A stretch of DNA of 64,000 nucleotides, from assembly GCA_029237695.1 (NCBI GenBank), contig CM055275.1, positions 8,630,899-8,694,898 of the forward strand, written 5' to 3'. Each line of letters begins with the position of its first letter. The stretch's first letter is position 1. Shown in pieces: positions 20,194 to 32,924 of this stretch. Origin of the DNA: Conchocele bisecta (Eukaryota > Mollusca > Bivalvia > Lucinida > Thyasiridae). A program made the translations under genes and the position numbers. The notes beneath the pieces are model-generated. The model searched no databases. It worked only from the letters and a program-made list of their open reading frames with translations, and was not told the origin of the DNA.

Positions 20194-22286
20194 TAATCAA
20201 TGGACTGAAAGTCCTGTAGCCGATTTCATCAAAATTGCAAAGTATACTTATCTAGCAAAGTATACTTTGAGGCAGTAATCATTTGTTTTTCCCGAAATGC
20301 ATTATGTCATATAGAACTAACGGTTGCATATATTTGATGATTAAAAGTATGCAGAATTATTATACTGAAGTTATTACATTATCACAGCCAAAATGGCTGT
20401 GATAATGTAATAAATTCAGTATAATAAAAATTACTAAATTTATCCTAAAATTGAAAATGTCTCCCTCAAAGTATACTTTGCGAGATAAGTATACTTTGCA
20501 ATGTTGGTGAAATAGGCTACCGAAATCCTTCGCAGTACGTGCTTGTGGAGGAGACATATACTAAGAATTCATTTGTTGGAAAGTACATTGTAGTCTTAAG
20601 AATTGGCACCAGGAGGGATGCGGAACTTTGCGGAATAGATGTATTGCGGCTTGTCAGTAGTTGAGACAGCAACTATTCAAATGGTCAGCTACATACAAAT
20701 TTCACTTGCTCAATAATTTCCCGACTATATATACTCACAGGATATATTGCTTTGTCATATGTTATTATACACTAGTTATGAAATATATATGCATTACCAT
20801 AGTAACCATGGTAACCAATATTGCAAAACACAAAAATAGTATTTTTGGAAAAGGTGTTTACTTTTTGAAAATCAATGCAATACACCCGAGTACTGTTACC
20901 ATCTTGCAATACACTTAACATGTGAACGTTTAATACTATTGGTTGTCATGGAAACCATTTTAATATTTCACACAAAATATCATATATACTCCATTTAAAA
21001 TCAATATATTCGTCGAATCAGTATACATTATCAATGCTGCAAAAACAATATTTATCTTGACAAACATGATTATTCAAAGTAATTTCACCTTGACCTTGAG
21101 TGTGGTACATGTATGGAATGAAAATATGGGTGATGATAAGGAAGTATATGAAGTTTGAAGTCAATCTGACTTACGGTTGCAGAAAACTTTAAGGAAAATC
21201 GTACGGATGCAAATGTCTAAGTAATTTGACCTTTACTTTGGAAATGAAGGCCACATGAGTGTGGTATGGAATGAAAATATGGTTGATGATAAGGAATTAT
21301 ATGAAGTTTGAGGTCCATCCGACTTTCCGTCAGAGAGATAATGGGTACCCAAACTCTTTAACGTGGACGGACGGAATTACGAAAACTATATACCCCTCGA
21401 CCTACTTTGTATGCCGGGGGGGGGGGGGGGGGGGTATATCTATAGTTTTGTATACACAGTTTAAACTTTATATAGTTTACAACAATTACAAACAAGAGCG
21501 AACAGTCATGTATGGAACACGACAGGTGACATATGTCATCAGTCCCTTTTTTCCTGTAAAGTCATAGCTCAGGAACTAGACTGGTGACATATGTCATCAG
21601 TCCATTTTCTCCTGACACAGTCGGCAGCGTATGCGCTAACAAACACGACGTGTAATTACCAAAATATTGCTAGCACCTCTTTGGAAAGTTTGGATTTCCG
21701 CGCGATCTGTTTTACTAAATTCATTATAGATTAGTTTATTTTTTAAGTAAAATGAACACCGATTAATAATATCGATGGCTCAAGATGATTAAAACAGTAT
21801 GTAACTATCAAACAATTATTTTCTGCTTTAAATCATCATCATTTCACTGTCCAATGTCGGATTTTATCGAGCCATTGACCTATGTAAAGTTCAGAGTGTA
21901 AGCTTTAATCTGATTGGTCATTCAAGAAAAACGTCACAGGGAAATCCCGCCCCCTACTATATCATTGCGCAAAATATCAACATACATAACAAAGAACTCA
22001 TATTAATACATAACAGTTAATAATTTATAAAGTATACAAAAACTTTTGCAATAACACACATATAGCACAAAAAAGCAAACAACACATGTATTACGCTGAA
22101 ACGGTAAGATAGCTCGCTGTTTTACTGTTGTTGAACTACTTTTTTATGGCGTAGTACCGCGTGTTTTTCTAAAGTTAAACCCGCAAACAGTGACACTGCG
22201 ACCGCCACTTAACTCATTAGCATATCTGCAATGATTGAGAATGTTCATATAGTTACTAAATCCGAGCTAATAGCTCGGATAATAAT
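20194..22286 (+). repeat. M-family repeat, copy 1 (with L3 inserted)
   Basis: Matches 47699-49736 along its length with few mismatches. Differences: L3 (20216-20520) is present only here; about 300 bp around 48767-49072 are present only in copy 2; and a G run of 20 (21416-21435) here is shorter there. The block includes CCATAGTAACCATGGTAACC, a twofold 'tatggaatgaaaatatgg' unit and 'gtttttctaaagttaaaccc'. No open frame covers it. It is either a mid-repetitive element or a segmental duplication; the copies are 27.5 kb apart. Confidence 0.85.
20216..20520 (+). mobile_element. L-family MITE inserted in M1 (L3)
   Basis: GTAGCC...GGCTAC ends. The uninserted sequence in M2 (GAAAGTCCTGAAATCCTTCG, 47716-47735) shows that L3 entered between GTCCT and GAAATCC with at most one extra base. 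Confidence 0.92.
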
Positions 22287-22379
22287 AGTAATTAGTGTTT
22301 ATCTATACCAAATAAGCATTATAGACTTATTTGACAATGCCAATTGTGGAAGTGTCATGAAGCCAAGATTGCATCGGTT

Positions 22380-22590
22380 ATAGAGAATGGTAGGTTAGTG
22401 CCGTGAATGTGAAAACATATCTGGCAAGGCTCAGGAAACGGGATGGTGAGCACTAACCTACTATTCTATTTATCCCGTCAACACCTACAAATGGCTGTAA
22501 AATGCAAAATAGTATGGACTGGATATCAAAAATGTTTCACGGCAGCGTGTTTCACGGCACATACGCACTGTGTTGACTGGATAAATAGAA
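22380..22590 (+). mobile_element. G-family element with shortened hairpin (G1)
   Basis: ATAGAGAATGGTAGGTTAGT at the left. Part of the hairpin stem and apex is deleted (GGGATGGTGAGCACTAACC). CTACTATTCTATTTATCCCG follows, then a tail with 'ggctgtaaaatgcaaaatag' and closing GTGTTGACTGGATAAATA. Confidence 0.85.
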
Positions 22591-22894
22591 ATATTCAGTG
22601 GAGACCAATATACATATGGCATTACATCAACGCATCTAAATTATTCAATGTATGACCCAACGGTACACACTATATTCAGATGTTATCACTGGACGGTCGT
22701 ACAGCTGAATGAACGTACATTGTATTATAGTTTATTGATACAGTGTTAATAGTCGTTAAATTATTAAATGCACACAAAGAAGTCGGATACTTGCTTTATA
22801 TGGTATTACGGCAGTGCGACATTCTGATGGTATATAAACAGACGATTATTGCAACAAACAACACTTAGCCAGCTACATATATAGTCGAATAGTA
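22591..22894. other. Non-coding stretch
   Basis: No element or gene recognised between G1 and the left arm of W. Confidence 0.35.
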
Positions 22895-25800
22895 TTAGAC
22901 ATAAAATTGCCAATGATCGAAAAAAAAATAAGCCAAAGCTGAACTTTTCAGTGTATATGTCCGGAATATCATTATGAGAAACATATCAAAACTCCCCATG
23001 AATCCCACTGGAAATCCAGAATTCAAGTTGGCGTCCAAGATAGCTGCCATACATTTATTAAACACATTAATGTGACTACAATGAACATGTTTACACATAT
23101 GGAGGCAGCACATTACTGACCAATGTATGTATTAACCTTTCCAATGAGTACGAGTCGCTTAACCTTTCAAATATCGAAGATGGCCGCCAATATTGCCAAC
23201 AAAATATATAAACGTTACATATTTTTCATAACATATATGAATTGACTTTTAATTGTCTTGGAGTTACATTTACTATTATTAAAGCTTCAATAAGTTTATA
23301 TTTGAAATAATATGATGTCCAAGATGGCCGCCATAACTTGAAAACGTTGTCCAATATGCATAACAGATATAAGTGATGCACATTTTGGACGGACTCTCCC
23401 ACGGGCGGACGAACATATGTCATCATGATCACTATGTCTCGCTTTCTACGATGGGCTAGACAAACAATTACTTTAGCTTCTGTATTTCTTTTGGAACTAA
23501 TTCACATTAACTATAAACTTGATAAAATACAGCATATTACAATACAGTATGTAAGATCCATCTAATTCAATGTGGCATCCAATATGACTGACAAAACCCT
23601 GCTAATTTGTATAAGATATTTATCAGTAACAAACTATGTATAATGTTTCAGAAGTATCTTCCTTTTACCGTAATGACATTTATATACGAGTACATTGTAG
23701 ACATAACATATACATTTCATGCGAAATAAATAATTATGTGTGAGGACAAAATGTATCGTTTTGCCTGCATATGTGTATGCATGCATGCATACCTTCAATA
23801 TATCAGTTTATATTATGATATTATCAGATCTTATATTTTAATATTTATACATTTGATAAATTACAGTGCATAACCGATGTTACTAATCAAAGGTCAGGTA
23901 GCATGACCTTCTCATGTGGTTACCAGGGATATATATTGTTTTCAATGGTGCAAATTATATATTATGCGTAATGCATAAGGATTGCAGGGCAATGCATACA
24001 TTATATACGTACATGTACACACTTTTTAGAATCATATAAGGCTGAACGTTCATTTATATGGAAGTATGTGACACACTGTCCTGGTCTCATTTCCTTGAGG
24101 TTTGATGTTGAAAACCGACGTTTAAAGAGTTTCCTGTCCGCGGAAACATGTTGATACTAACTGACAACCTGTCGGTGGTTGGCTGGGAACATGAGACGGG
24201 TATAATAGCGGTGCGGGTCATCGTGATATCCCTGATTTGGCCCTCAGTTAGAATTCAGCATTATTCTACGTGAGTGTTGAAGCCTGTTATCGCAATTGTG
24301 GGTGTAGGAAGATTAATGTACTCCGACTACATTTAGGGGCTAGGACTAAGTAACTCTTGTGCATTGAGCACCTGGAACCAGATCCATATATTCTAAATTG
24401 AGGGCTGAATATATAGTTTCTTGATGCAAATATTCAGTTCCGAGTTTGGGATTCCTCTTTACAGATGAAATACAGGATTTACCCAAGTTGGTGCCTAAAA
24501 TGACCATAGCTGTTGACAGCCCATTTGACACAAATAATCAATATATCTATGTAGCATGCTATCGGTCCAAAACAAGAGTTTAATGTTACATAATAAGTGC
24601 GTTTATTTTCTTTTCTCGTCGGTGTACCGAAAAGTAATACGTCATATGTATGCATATCATAACGAGTTGAAACATGTCTCATTCGATACATGTAATATGA
24701 CATAGTATATTGCAAAAATAAGCAGTATGAATCGAATCGATTCAATATTCATTTATGACAAGGGATACACATATCGATAATTGTATATGGTTAAATGAAT
24801 ATTATGCATGTGAATAATATGGTGGTGGTATGCATACTTTATACCTGTTCCTGCAGATGTCAATACGTGGAATGTCACATTAGAATGTGAATCTTGCTTA
24901 TATATGTATGTTAAGTTTTATTTGGTAAATATAGTCATTATGAGTGCAGTATTGTAAAATAAATGGATACAAAACTGGATCGATCAACCATCTTTATCCG
25001 AATGGAACTACCAACTGATAATATAATATATGTGCTGCTATCACCTCATGTATGAAAAGTTTACTATTATGTTGCCCATCTTCCATAAACACATCGATTT
25101 AAAAAATAATTATTTACAATTATTCGTTTTCTAGGTATGACGCACCACACATTGACCGTATCGACCATAAGTACCTTTGATCTATATCGGTAGTTTAACC
25201 CAACTGATGATTTGTTTAAAACGTACTGACAATTTTGATAATTTAGCTGGCTATCCCAATTAGCTTTGCAGTTACACACATAACTCTGCTTGATAGTGCT
25301 GCAGTGAACTAAGTCTGCCAATTTGAGACATGTGTCAAGCATAAATAACAATAAAGTGTTGTTGTTTTTTATTTTCCTGTGCTGATTTGCCGTATATAGA
25401 TGTAAGTTATTTTGCGATATTTCTCACACTTTAGTGGCCATCTTGAATATCATTTTGTATAATATAATAAATAAAGTATACATTAAATGTATTGCGTAGT
25501 ACAAATGTCTCCAAATAGCCCATACAACACATTCAAAGGTAGTAATTACGGTAAATGTTATATATCTTATATACAAACTTACATCATTTTGCGACATTTC
25601 TCGCAATTTGGTGGCCATCTTGAATATCATTTTACATAACATAATATATAAAATATGTATTAAATTGATTGCATAGTTGGAATTTCTCCTAATAACCCCG
25701 ATATTACATTTTAATATAGTTGTTCCAAATGTTCCATATGTTTGCTCAGTTTAGAGAGTTAAGGAATGTTGGCGGCCATCTTGGACGCCATTATGATTGC

Positions 25801-26045
25801 ATTACATTACACAATTTGGATTATTATGATTCGTTAGTCATATTCAGTATGTCTCGACACATTGTTTTCCTGATTGGTTTAGTGGAGTTTGCACTAGTTA
25901 TGATTTTTTTCCTTTTGGCGGCCATTTTGGACGCCATCTTGATTCTTGATTTAACTCAAGTGGAATTCATGGGGAGTTTTGATATGTTATTACTAATGAT
26001 ATTTTGATCATTTTCTGAAAAATTCAGCTTTGGCTTATTTTGTTC
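22895..26045. repeat. W: 3.1 kb inverted-repeat block with AAGATGGCCGCC motifs
   Basis: The left arm (22905-23046) and right arm (25905-26045) are inverted copies: AATAAGCCAAAGCTGAA on the left, TTCAGCTTTGGCTTATTTTG on the right, with AACATATCAAAACTCCCCAT and its complement further in. Moving inward, AAGATGGCCGCC occurs at about 23177 and 23321. Its complement occurs at about 25435, 25611, 25770 and 25916, in the mirror orientation. The right side contains a tandem unit of about 176 bp (offset 25435 to 25611). The central 1.8 kb (23600-25420) has no gene I can see; a short TGCATGCATGCAT run lies near 23776. Confidence 0.72.
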
Positions 26046-26073
26046 AGATCTCAACCCCAATACTCTTCACCTA

Positions 26074-26096
26074 ATAGAGAATAGTAGGTTAGTCAT
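26074..26096 (+). repeat. G-family terminal fragment
   Basis: AATAGAGAATAGTAGGTTAG only; the rest of the element is absent. Confidence 0.6.
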
Positions 26097-26834
26097 ATCC
26101 AACTTTCGCGGTCATCGTACCTGGACAAAATCCATAGTGACCACATGGTCAATTTCAGCTGATCAATACGTGATGGTCAGTCGGCAATTTCCGTAATATC
26201 GGCTTTTTCCGTAATCTCTCGGAAATCTACAGGTGTCACATGATGTACGTAATTTTATCGATATGTAAATCGATAATCCATGTACATGTAGTGTAGCGAT
26301 TCCACCATTGACCACTGTGATATTATTTCTAACCATATCAAATAAAGATGAAATTTTCTTTAATGACTATCCATGAATTACCGTGTTTTACCAGTGAAAT
26401 CGAAATCCATCTTACACCCGTGAAATACCAGATTCGCCGTGAAATATCGATTTCGAAAACTCACTGCTTTGCCGAACTACTTTCTTAGGCTCCGCCCATT
26501 GTACTTATATGGAATAAACTATGTTTAAACTAAATTAGGCCCCGCCCAACTGGGGAATTTTAGTAGTTGCATGATTATGTCCCTTGTACAACGGCGATTA
26601 GCTCCCTTGCTGGATGCGCGCATCGAGCAACATTTTGTTATCTGCTACCGAAGGAGGAAGGAGGAAATCGCGGAACTGGACAATTTGCTTTCGCAAATAG
26701 ATACGAATTAAACATGAGGACCCTCAAATAACACCATTGCTCAACATTTAGCATGTTTAGTAAAAAAAAGATTAATGGCAATCAAAATAACAAATAAAAC
26801 TTGATGAATTGAATATCTTAAAATATCCAGCAAT

Positions 26835-27190
26835 CTTCATTCTTGATCTTGAAATTCTCTGTGATCAATCAGGTGCTTGTATCTATGTTTGTAACATAAT
26901 TGTTCTACTTTATATTCAAAAGAACAGTCGCCCCAAGAACAGACATTTTCAACATGTACGACAATGTTGACATTTTCTGTGTAATCCATGGAATTCCATT
27001 AGAATTGTTAATCTTCATTCTTGATCTTGAAATTCTCCGTGATGAATCAGGTGCTTGTATCTATGCTTGCGACACAACTGTTCTACTTTAAATTCAAAAG
27101 AACAGTCGCCCCAAGAACGGACATTTACAACCTGTACGACAACGTAGACATTTTCTGTGTAATCCACCATAGCGACACTGAAATATTTTT
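26835..27190 (+). repeat. Tandem repeat inside H1, two units of about 178 bp
   Basis: Each unit starts CTTCATTCTTGATCTTGAAA and includes AGAACAGTCGCCCCAAGAAC. H2 has three such units (54767-55282). Open frames through the units arise from the repeat. Confidence 0.88.
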
Positions 27191-27351
27191 CAGAATTCTG
27201 TCATTTATCCTAAATCTCTATGCTACAGAAGTCAGAGAAAAGCATGTCAAATTTAACTCTTTGAATGCTAGTGGTGAAAATAACCTCCAAATACATCGTG
27301 CACTTTCATTATTTTCAGAGAGCAATAAGTAAACAAACCTCTTCAATTTAA

Positions 27352-27914
27352 CTAGTTGCGAACTGTAACTTGCAATCTACTCCCGCACCGTCCGTGGCCA
27401 CAGTTATGATTCCACTCATAGGACTTCTCTGCAGAATAGCGAATCAGGTCCGATTCGCACTTTAGCAGTTAATTGTGAAAGATTTTATATATTTTTGAAC
27501 TGAAATGAGTGTTAATATTATGAAAATAATTAACATTCAAGTACTTATGACATAAATGTACATATGTAGTTGATCTGATAAGTAAATTTAAGCTATTATC
27601 AACAAGTGATCCAGTCAGCGGCAGCCAAATTCCAACACGTAAAAGTTAAGATGGAGTCCATTTTTTGTAAAGGCCAAAAATAATTGTGTTAAACTTCTAC
27701 AATAGTAAAATTTGTTTCAGAATTATTACTTTTATAATACTATTACTATTAAATATTTTTTTCAGATGGAAATTCCGAAAATAATATGTCACAATTAACT
27801 GCTAAAATGCGAGTCAGATCCGATTCGCTATTCTGCAGAGAAGACATATGAGTGGAATCGTAACTCAGCCTACGGATGGTACAAGAGTAGAATGCAAGTT
27901 ACCGTTCGCAACTA
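27352..27914. mobile_element. D-family long-TIR element inside H1 (D1)
   Basis: TIRs of about 125 bp: CTAGTTGCGAACTGTAACTT at the left, AAGTTACCGTTCGCAACTAC at the right, further in GCAGAATAGCGAATCAGGTC and its complement. Present at the same place in H2 (55468-56042); a 60 bp miniature is at 57902-57961. Confidence 0.82.
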
Positions 27915-29019
27915 CATTTTGACAGGATGTCTCAAAAAGAAAGATAAAACACCGAGAGTTGTCCACATACCAGTTATTTCAGTTTGAAAAATCGAAACAG
28001 AATGAAAATCAACTTGAGAATTTTAACAATTAATTAATTTTATTATTGTTCCTTTCAGTGCCAGAATAAAAACTGATCCAAAAGTTGACCGATGATGAAG
28101 TGCCACAAAATCAAATAATACAAAAAAAATGCTAACAGTTTATTTAAACAACTGCAGCCATTTGAACACTTATGCAAACAAGAAACATCTCCGACATACT
28201 TTTGTAACCAACACAAAACAGAATCTAAAATACAACATCTGAGAAAACACACCCCACCCACCTACTTTACACATGTCGCACGAATGAATATTATTATTAA
28301 TCAAGGCGCCAACCAGTCTCTCATCTCTCCAGGATTGTTTGTTCATCCAACATTCAACGGAAATGTTAGCTTCACGTTTTCGAACCAGTCGCTATCCAAA
28401 AAAAATACCACGAATCCTGACCGTTGTTTCTAAAAATTATGGCGACATAAGTTTTCGTAACACGATATGATTATCCACTTCATTCCTCGCCTGTGATCCT
28501 TGTCAAAGACTAAAGCACTAGGGCGACAGTGCATAGGGAATGTGTGCAGGCATCCAATTCTGTTAAAAACACTGTTAAACAACTTGTTGTGACACTATTC
28601 TCGTTAGTTGGAATGAACATAAAATACAAGATGGCGGCACTTTCCGTTTTCTCGCCTCATTATATATTCATGATTATATATCATGTAACATATTATTCCG
28701 CACTTTGCTGTTGCCATGGTGTTTTTTTTGCGTAAAAAGATCCCAAAGTATACACATCGAATTGTTAATTTATGTTAAATCGTATTCAGTTTTTCATATT
28801 AATATGAATTAGTATCTTCTATAGACACGGGATAGTTCTGTTAGTGATAAATCTCCTCCACAAAAATGTAACTACTTTGTAATGCGGCGTGTCAAAGACA
28901 AAATTGGGATTTGAGGCACCCCACGGGTTACGACTGAAACTGGAGGTATCTAGCGGGAACATAAAATAATTAAATAATGCAAAAATCGGTAAAAGGGGCG
29001 TTATATAGTCATAAAAGAA

Positions 29020-29184
29020 ATAGAATATTTGTTTTCTTCGTGTAAGATCGATTTTATTTCATCTCGTGGACGAAAAATGTCGGATTTTCACTCGTGGCTT
29101 CGCCACTCGTGAAAATCCGACATTTTTCGTCCACTCGATGAAATAAAATTCGATCTTACACTGAAGAAAACAAATATCCTCTAT
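29020..29184. repeat. Terminal hairpin of H1
   Basis: Arms ATAGAATATTTGTTTTCTTC and, at the right, GAAGAAAACAAATATCCTCTAT; apex CTCGTGGCTTCGCCACTCG. The outermost bases are asymmetric (ATAGAATA against TATCCTCTAT), a feature shared with the G family. Confidence 0.88.
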
Positions 29185-30002
29185 ATATTAAGTATTGCAA
29201 GTTGCAATAATGTCAAAGATAATCAAATAAAACAAAGCCTATGCTGAAATTACAAATTCTGTTTTATTTTGCAGAAAATAATTCTACCCTGGTTGTACAA
29301 ATAAAGTTCAAGGAAGTTTAGTTTGCAATAATAATCGTTAAATCGCGTAAATAATTACAGATGACCGATGTACTCGTTATAATATAATTGATGGCGGGAA
29401 GGCTTTCATCCAATATAGTTGGACTTAAAAAAGTGTATATCCCAATTAAATTATCAAAAATTGTAATTATTTGTTCCTTATAATTCCTAACCAATTCCAT
29501 ATGAGCCGCGTCGCGAGAAAACCTGTCTTCGGGAAATTCTTGGTCAAATCAACATTTTGTTACTATGACAATGGTATTTGTATGATAAATTGAATGCTTT
29601 TTATTTGATCATGATATCAGCAATATTCATTAAGATATATATGTTATACAACACCACAAATTAGACGACGTCACATAAAAGCGAAGTCAAACGACGTCAA
29701 AACGACATTACAGTATATACGTATCTACCGGTACACATAGAGTGTACGCCAACATTTACAACAGTTTGCAAGTTGACAAATTAGAAGCATGTTTGGCATT
29801 GAATAATGAATGTATAGACAGATGAGCTTGATTGTTTTGGTAATACATGAAAGTGAAAAGCGACAAAGACAAACCGGCAAGTTCATTTATCAGGTAACCT
29901 GCCCTGTATTGACAGAATACGTACTGACTGATAACATATTGTCGTATCAGGCATTGACCTGATATCAACATCCAGGTTACAACAAAGTGAAAACTGACGT
30001 TC
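29185..30002. other. Non-coding; diverged repeats
   Basis: 29284-29345 ('accctggttgtacaaataaa') resembles 31788-31850. 'tatgagccgcgtcgcgag' with 'aaacctgtcttcggga' at 29498-29535 has an inverted partner at about 31622-31660. No gene. Confidence 0.5.
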
Positions 30003-30290
30003 CATTGGTCGGTTGACGTCACGTGACGTTACCGAATGACGTCAGTGTAATGACGCAACGTAAACAAGTCCGCGTTCTGTCCATAGAATACGACGTCATC
30101 TAATGTCATTTTCGAGCATAAAACGTTACCTGATAAATAGAATACCAGGCTAGTGTATTTTGATATCAAGTTTATCAGGCTCGGCTCGGAAACGGTAGGA
30201 ATTCCTCGGCAAGCCTCGGAATTCCTACGCGTTTCCTAGCCTTGCCTGATAAACTTGATATCAAAAGACACTAGCCTGGTATTCTCTATG
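30003..30290 (-). mobile_element. G-family hairpin element, subfamily b (Gb2)
   Basis: Inverted relative of Gb1. The tail (GACGTCACGTGACGTTACCG, AAACAAGTCCGCGTTCTG) precedes GATAAATAGAATACCAGGCT; the hairpin apex is GAATTCCTCGGCAAGCCTCG; it ends AGCCTGGTATTCTCTATG. Both arms contain TTTTGATATCAAGTTTATCA. Confidence 0.85.
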
Positions 30291-30552
30291 TACCAGCAGG
30301 TATAAACGTGTGTGCGTGTACGGCGGATTCGCTATACGGATTTCTTCTTTTTGACGTCCTGTTTACTGAGCGTTTTAATAATTTATAATTGTAGAAAACC
30401 ACATAAGTATATGAAACATACAGTAATATTTACTATCCAGGTATGTCATTTCTGTAATGATTAACTGGTTGGTTCATTGGGCTATACGACAGTTCAGCAA
30501 ATACAGATGGGAATACACGTGTAAATGGGGAGGACAATACGTTCAACATTAA

Positions 30553-30905
30553 ATGTACATGTCCACTCAGTAGGCACACACTGTTCTTTATAGATAGTTT
30601 TGTATATTCTGTAGATATGACATTTTCAGGCCAAATAAACATTCATTTCACCATAAACCCCACGTACTGATTGGCATTACTATACAATTTATATCAGACG
30701 TAGTATTTCCACACTGATATCAGGGGCGATAATAGTGTTTCCTTAAAATGTTAACGGACATTACTATTTATTCTCTGTATTTATGTGTTGATGTGTAATG
30801 ATCATACTTTATAATCTGTCGAAATATTATTGTTTCAGGTGACGCATTTAATTTGTATAAATAATTAAAATATATCATGCCTCATTTGTAATTGAATGTA
30901 ATCTG
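30553..30905 (-). mobile_element. E-family element, truncated (E3)
   Basis: Starts with the E terminus (ATGTACATGTCCACTCAGTA), passes through 'gatatcaggggcgataat', and stops before the second terminus. Confidence 0.8.
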
Positions 30906-31139
30906 TACGACGAATCAGCAAATATTGTTTTTCTCCGGAAAACAGTTGATCTGACATCACGCTTATTCAAATTAAAAGAAAATATGGGTTGGGTTTGTCG
31001 CTCGAAAACAGCCGACTAGGTATTTTACATGTCGGCTATACTCGGCCACCTGTATGTTTACTGTCTATGTCACGCTAACCTTCATTTGAATGTGCCTTAA
31101 CTTACAATCGGTATTTCAATGTAGACACACTCAGATAAA

Positions 31140-31250
31140 TCTGCATTCATGTATGTATACAATAATGTGTTACGTACATTAGTCATGTATACATGTATAC
31201 ACCAATGTGTTACGTACATGCATGCATACAACAATGTGTTACGTACATGT
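31140..31250 (+). repeat. Minisatellite with ATGTGTTACGTACAT core
   Basis: Three copies of AATGTGTTACGTACAT at about 31163, 31208 and 31238, with intervening ATGTATACA or ATGCATACA. Confidence 0.7.
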
Positions 31251-32150
31251 ACATATTGCATCATATTTATGCAAGTCTTGGTTACAGATGTTGTTCTATC
31301 AACGATTTAATTCGTATTGACAATACTCTCTGCACTGTTTGTCGCAAATTTAGGTCTAAACGTGTTTACTGATGGGGGGGGGGGGGGGCACATGTTTGCA
31401 GACAATTGTTACTGCAATATCAGCTTGTTACACCGCCTTGTGTTTGTTTTGGGGGTGTTACGGTAGCATTTTGTCTTTGGGAGACTCACCTCGCCTTGCA
31501 GTGAGCGAGTATCGTAGCCTATGTTCTGAAACAAGCAACTGAACTTCGAAGTCAGAGTGCAAATCTCAGCGGGAATTACGCCAGCTAAGTTCACGACGTC
31601 ATATCTTGTGACGTCGCCAGACTCCCGAAGACAGGTTTTCTGGCGACCCGGCTCATATAATCTCAGACTGGCGAACTTTTTTTAACTTAATATTTCGGGC
31701 AATATACATATGGCCTAATGCAAAACAGCGATTGAAACCAGTGTATACCCAGATCAAGCTGCGCATCCGCACATTCTGAACGGGGTCGACCCTGGTTGTA
31801 CAAATATAATTCAATGAGGTTTAGTTCAGTTTGCAGTAAAGAATTCGCGATGATTCTGCTTAATTCCCTGGAACTAAAAACAACACATTTCCATTTATTG
31901 ACAATTTTATAATTTGTGACACTTTCACCAATACTAGTTTCGCTAATCGGTGGAAATCTCGTTAATATTGCCCTGAAATCAAGAGAAACACTTTTTATTA
32001 GGATCTCATAATTTAACGCACAAATCTGGTAATAAAACAGAGCAATATAGGCCAGCTCAGCTTTATCAACCAGCGTTAGTACATTTGTAAACTAACGTAG
32101 TCTGACCAATATTTATAATTCCCGTGGACGTAAAAAGGGAATTACGTTAA
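31251..32150. other. Non-coding; clam-type repeat fragments
   Basis: A G16 run at 31374-31389. Near 31752 'gatcaagctgcgcatccgca' is a fragment of the gatcagactgcg-type repeat. 31965-32150 resembles 33297-33440 ('gttaatattgccctgaa'). 32151-32180 repeats the 31 bp found at 26326-26356 ('aaccatatcaaataaagatg'). Confidence 0.5.
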
Positions 32151-32648
32151 TTATTTCTAACCATATCAAATAAAGATGAACTTATATTAAATACAGTAGA
32201 AAATTGATCTCTCGAACAGGTCTCAAACCTCGACTGAGAATATATATTTGTATTTTAATTTTGTTCGCACAATTTTATAATTTTTATCAAAATAGCTATC
32301 AACTGATATACACTTTATACCAACAATAAAACTGTGAGTATTTTGTATAATACATGTATATACTGGAGAAACGGGACTTCTAACAAGCGTTATTAGACTA
32401 CAGGATCGTGCTATTTGATCAGGATCTACAATGGTCACAAATACCGTAAGCCCCATTTTTACAGTAACATGACACATAAGTATACCAAGCAAGTCAATTT
32501 GACTTCCAAAAGTTGTAAGTTCCATTTTATTTACCAGTGGCCAACATAGCCAGTCAAGACAACAAATGGTTGGCATGTAGACTTCCTCCACCATCAGTTA
32601 ACTAATACTGGTCGGTGTTTGAAATGTTTCAATTTCATCAACATATAT

Positions 32649-32924
32649 AGAGAATAGTAGGTTAGTGTCGTGAATGGGAAAAAATATCTGGCAAGGCTCA
32701 GGAAACGGGATGGGCGAGGCTCTGCCGAGCACATCCCGTTTCCGTGCCGCGCCAGATATTTTTTCCCCCATTCACGGCACTAACCTACTATTCTATTTAT
32801 CCCGTCAACACCTACAAATGGCTGTAAAATGCAAAATGCAAAAATTGTATTGACTGGATATCAAAAATGTTTCACGACACCATGTTTCACGGCACATACG
32901 CACTGTGTTGACGGGATAAATATG
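32649..32924 (+). mobile_element. G-family element, best complete copy (G2)
   Basis: Opens TATAGAGAATAGTAGGTTAG; long hairpin (apex GGGCGAGGCTCTGCCGAGC) closes CACTAACCTACTATTCTATT. The tail is itself bounded by an inverted repeat, TTTATCCCGTCAACAC and GTGTTGACGGGATAAA, and includes 'ggctgtaaaatgc' and a twofold TTTCACG(A/G)CAC. About 276 bp, no coding potential. It is the reference for the family in this window. Confidence 0.88.

Larger units (their letters stand above)
26358..29184 (+). mobile_element. H-family repeat, copy 1 (2.8 kb)
   Basis: Starts CTTTAATGACTATCCATG and ends with a long hairpin closing AATATCCTCTAT. Copy 2 (54290-57304) is collinear and nearly identical apart from small indels and one extra tandem unit. 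No terminal inverted repeats link the two ends and no transposase or helicase is encoded. Internally: GC-boxes (GGCTCCGCCCA, GGCCCCGCCCAACTGGGG), the tandem unit of about 180 bp, element D1, and 'aagatggcggcactttccgt'. The clean insertion of copy 2 in a C element shows that this unit moves as a block. Confidence 0.8.

Noticed and set aside
32223..32594. Minus-strand 123-codon frame
   Set aside because: Overlaps a dispersed non-coding repeat fragment near 32400; no recognisable domain.
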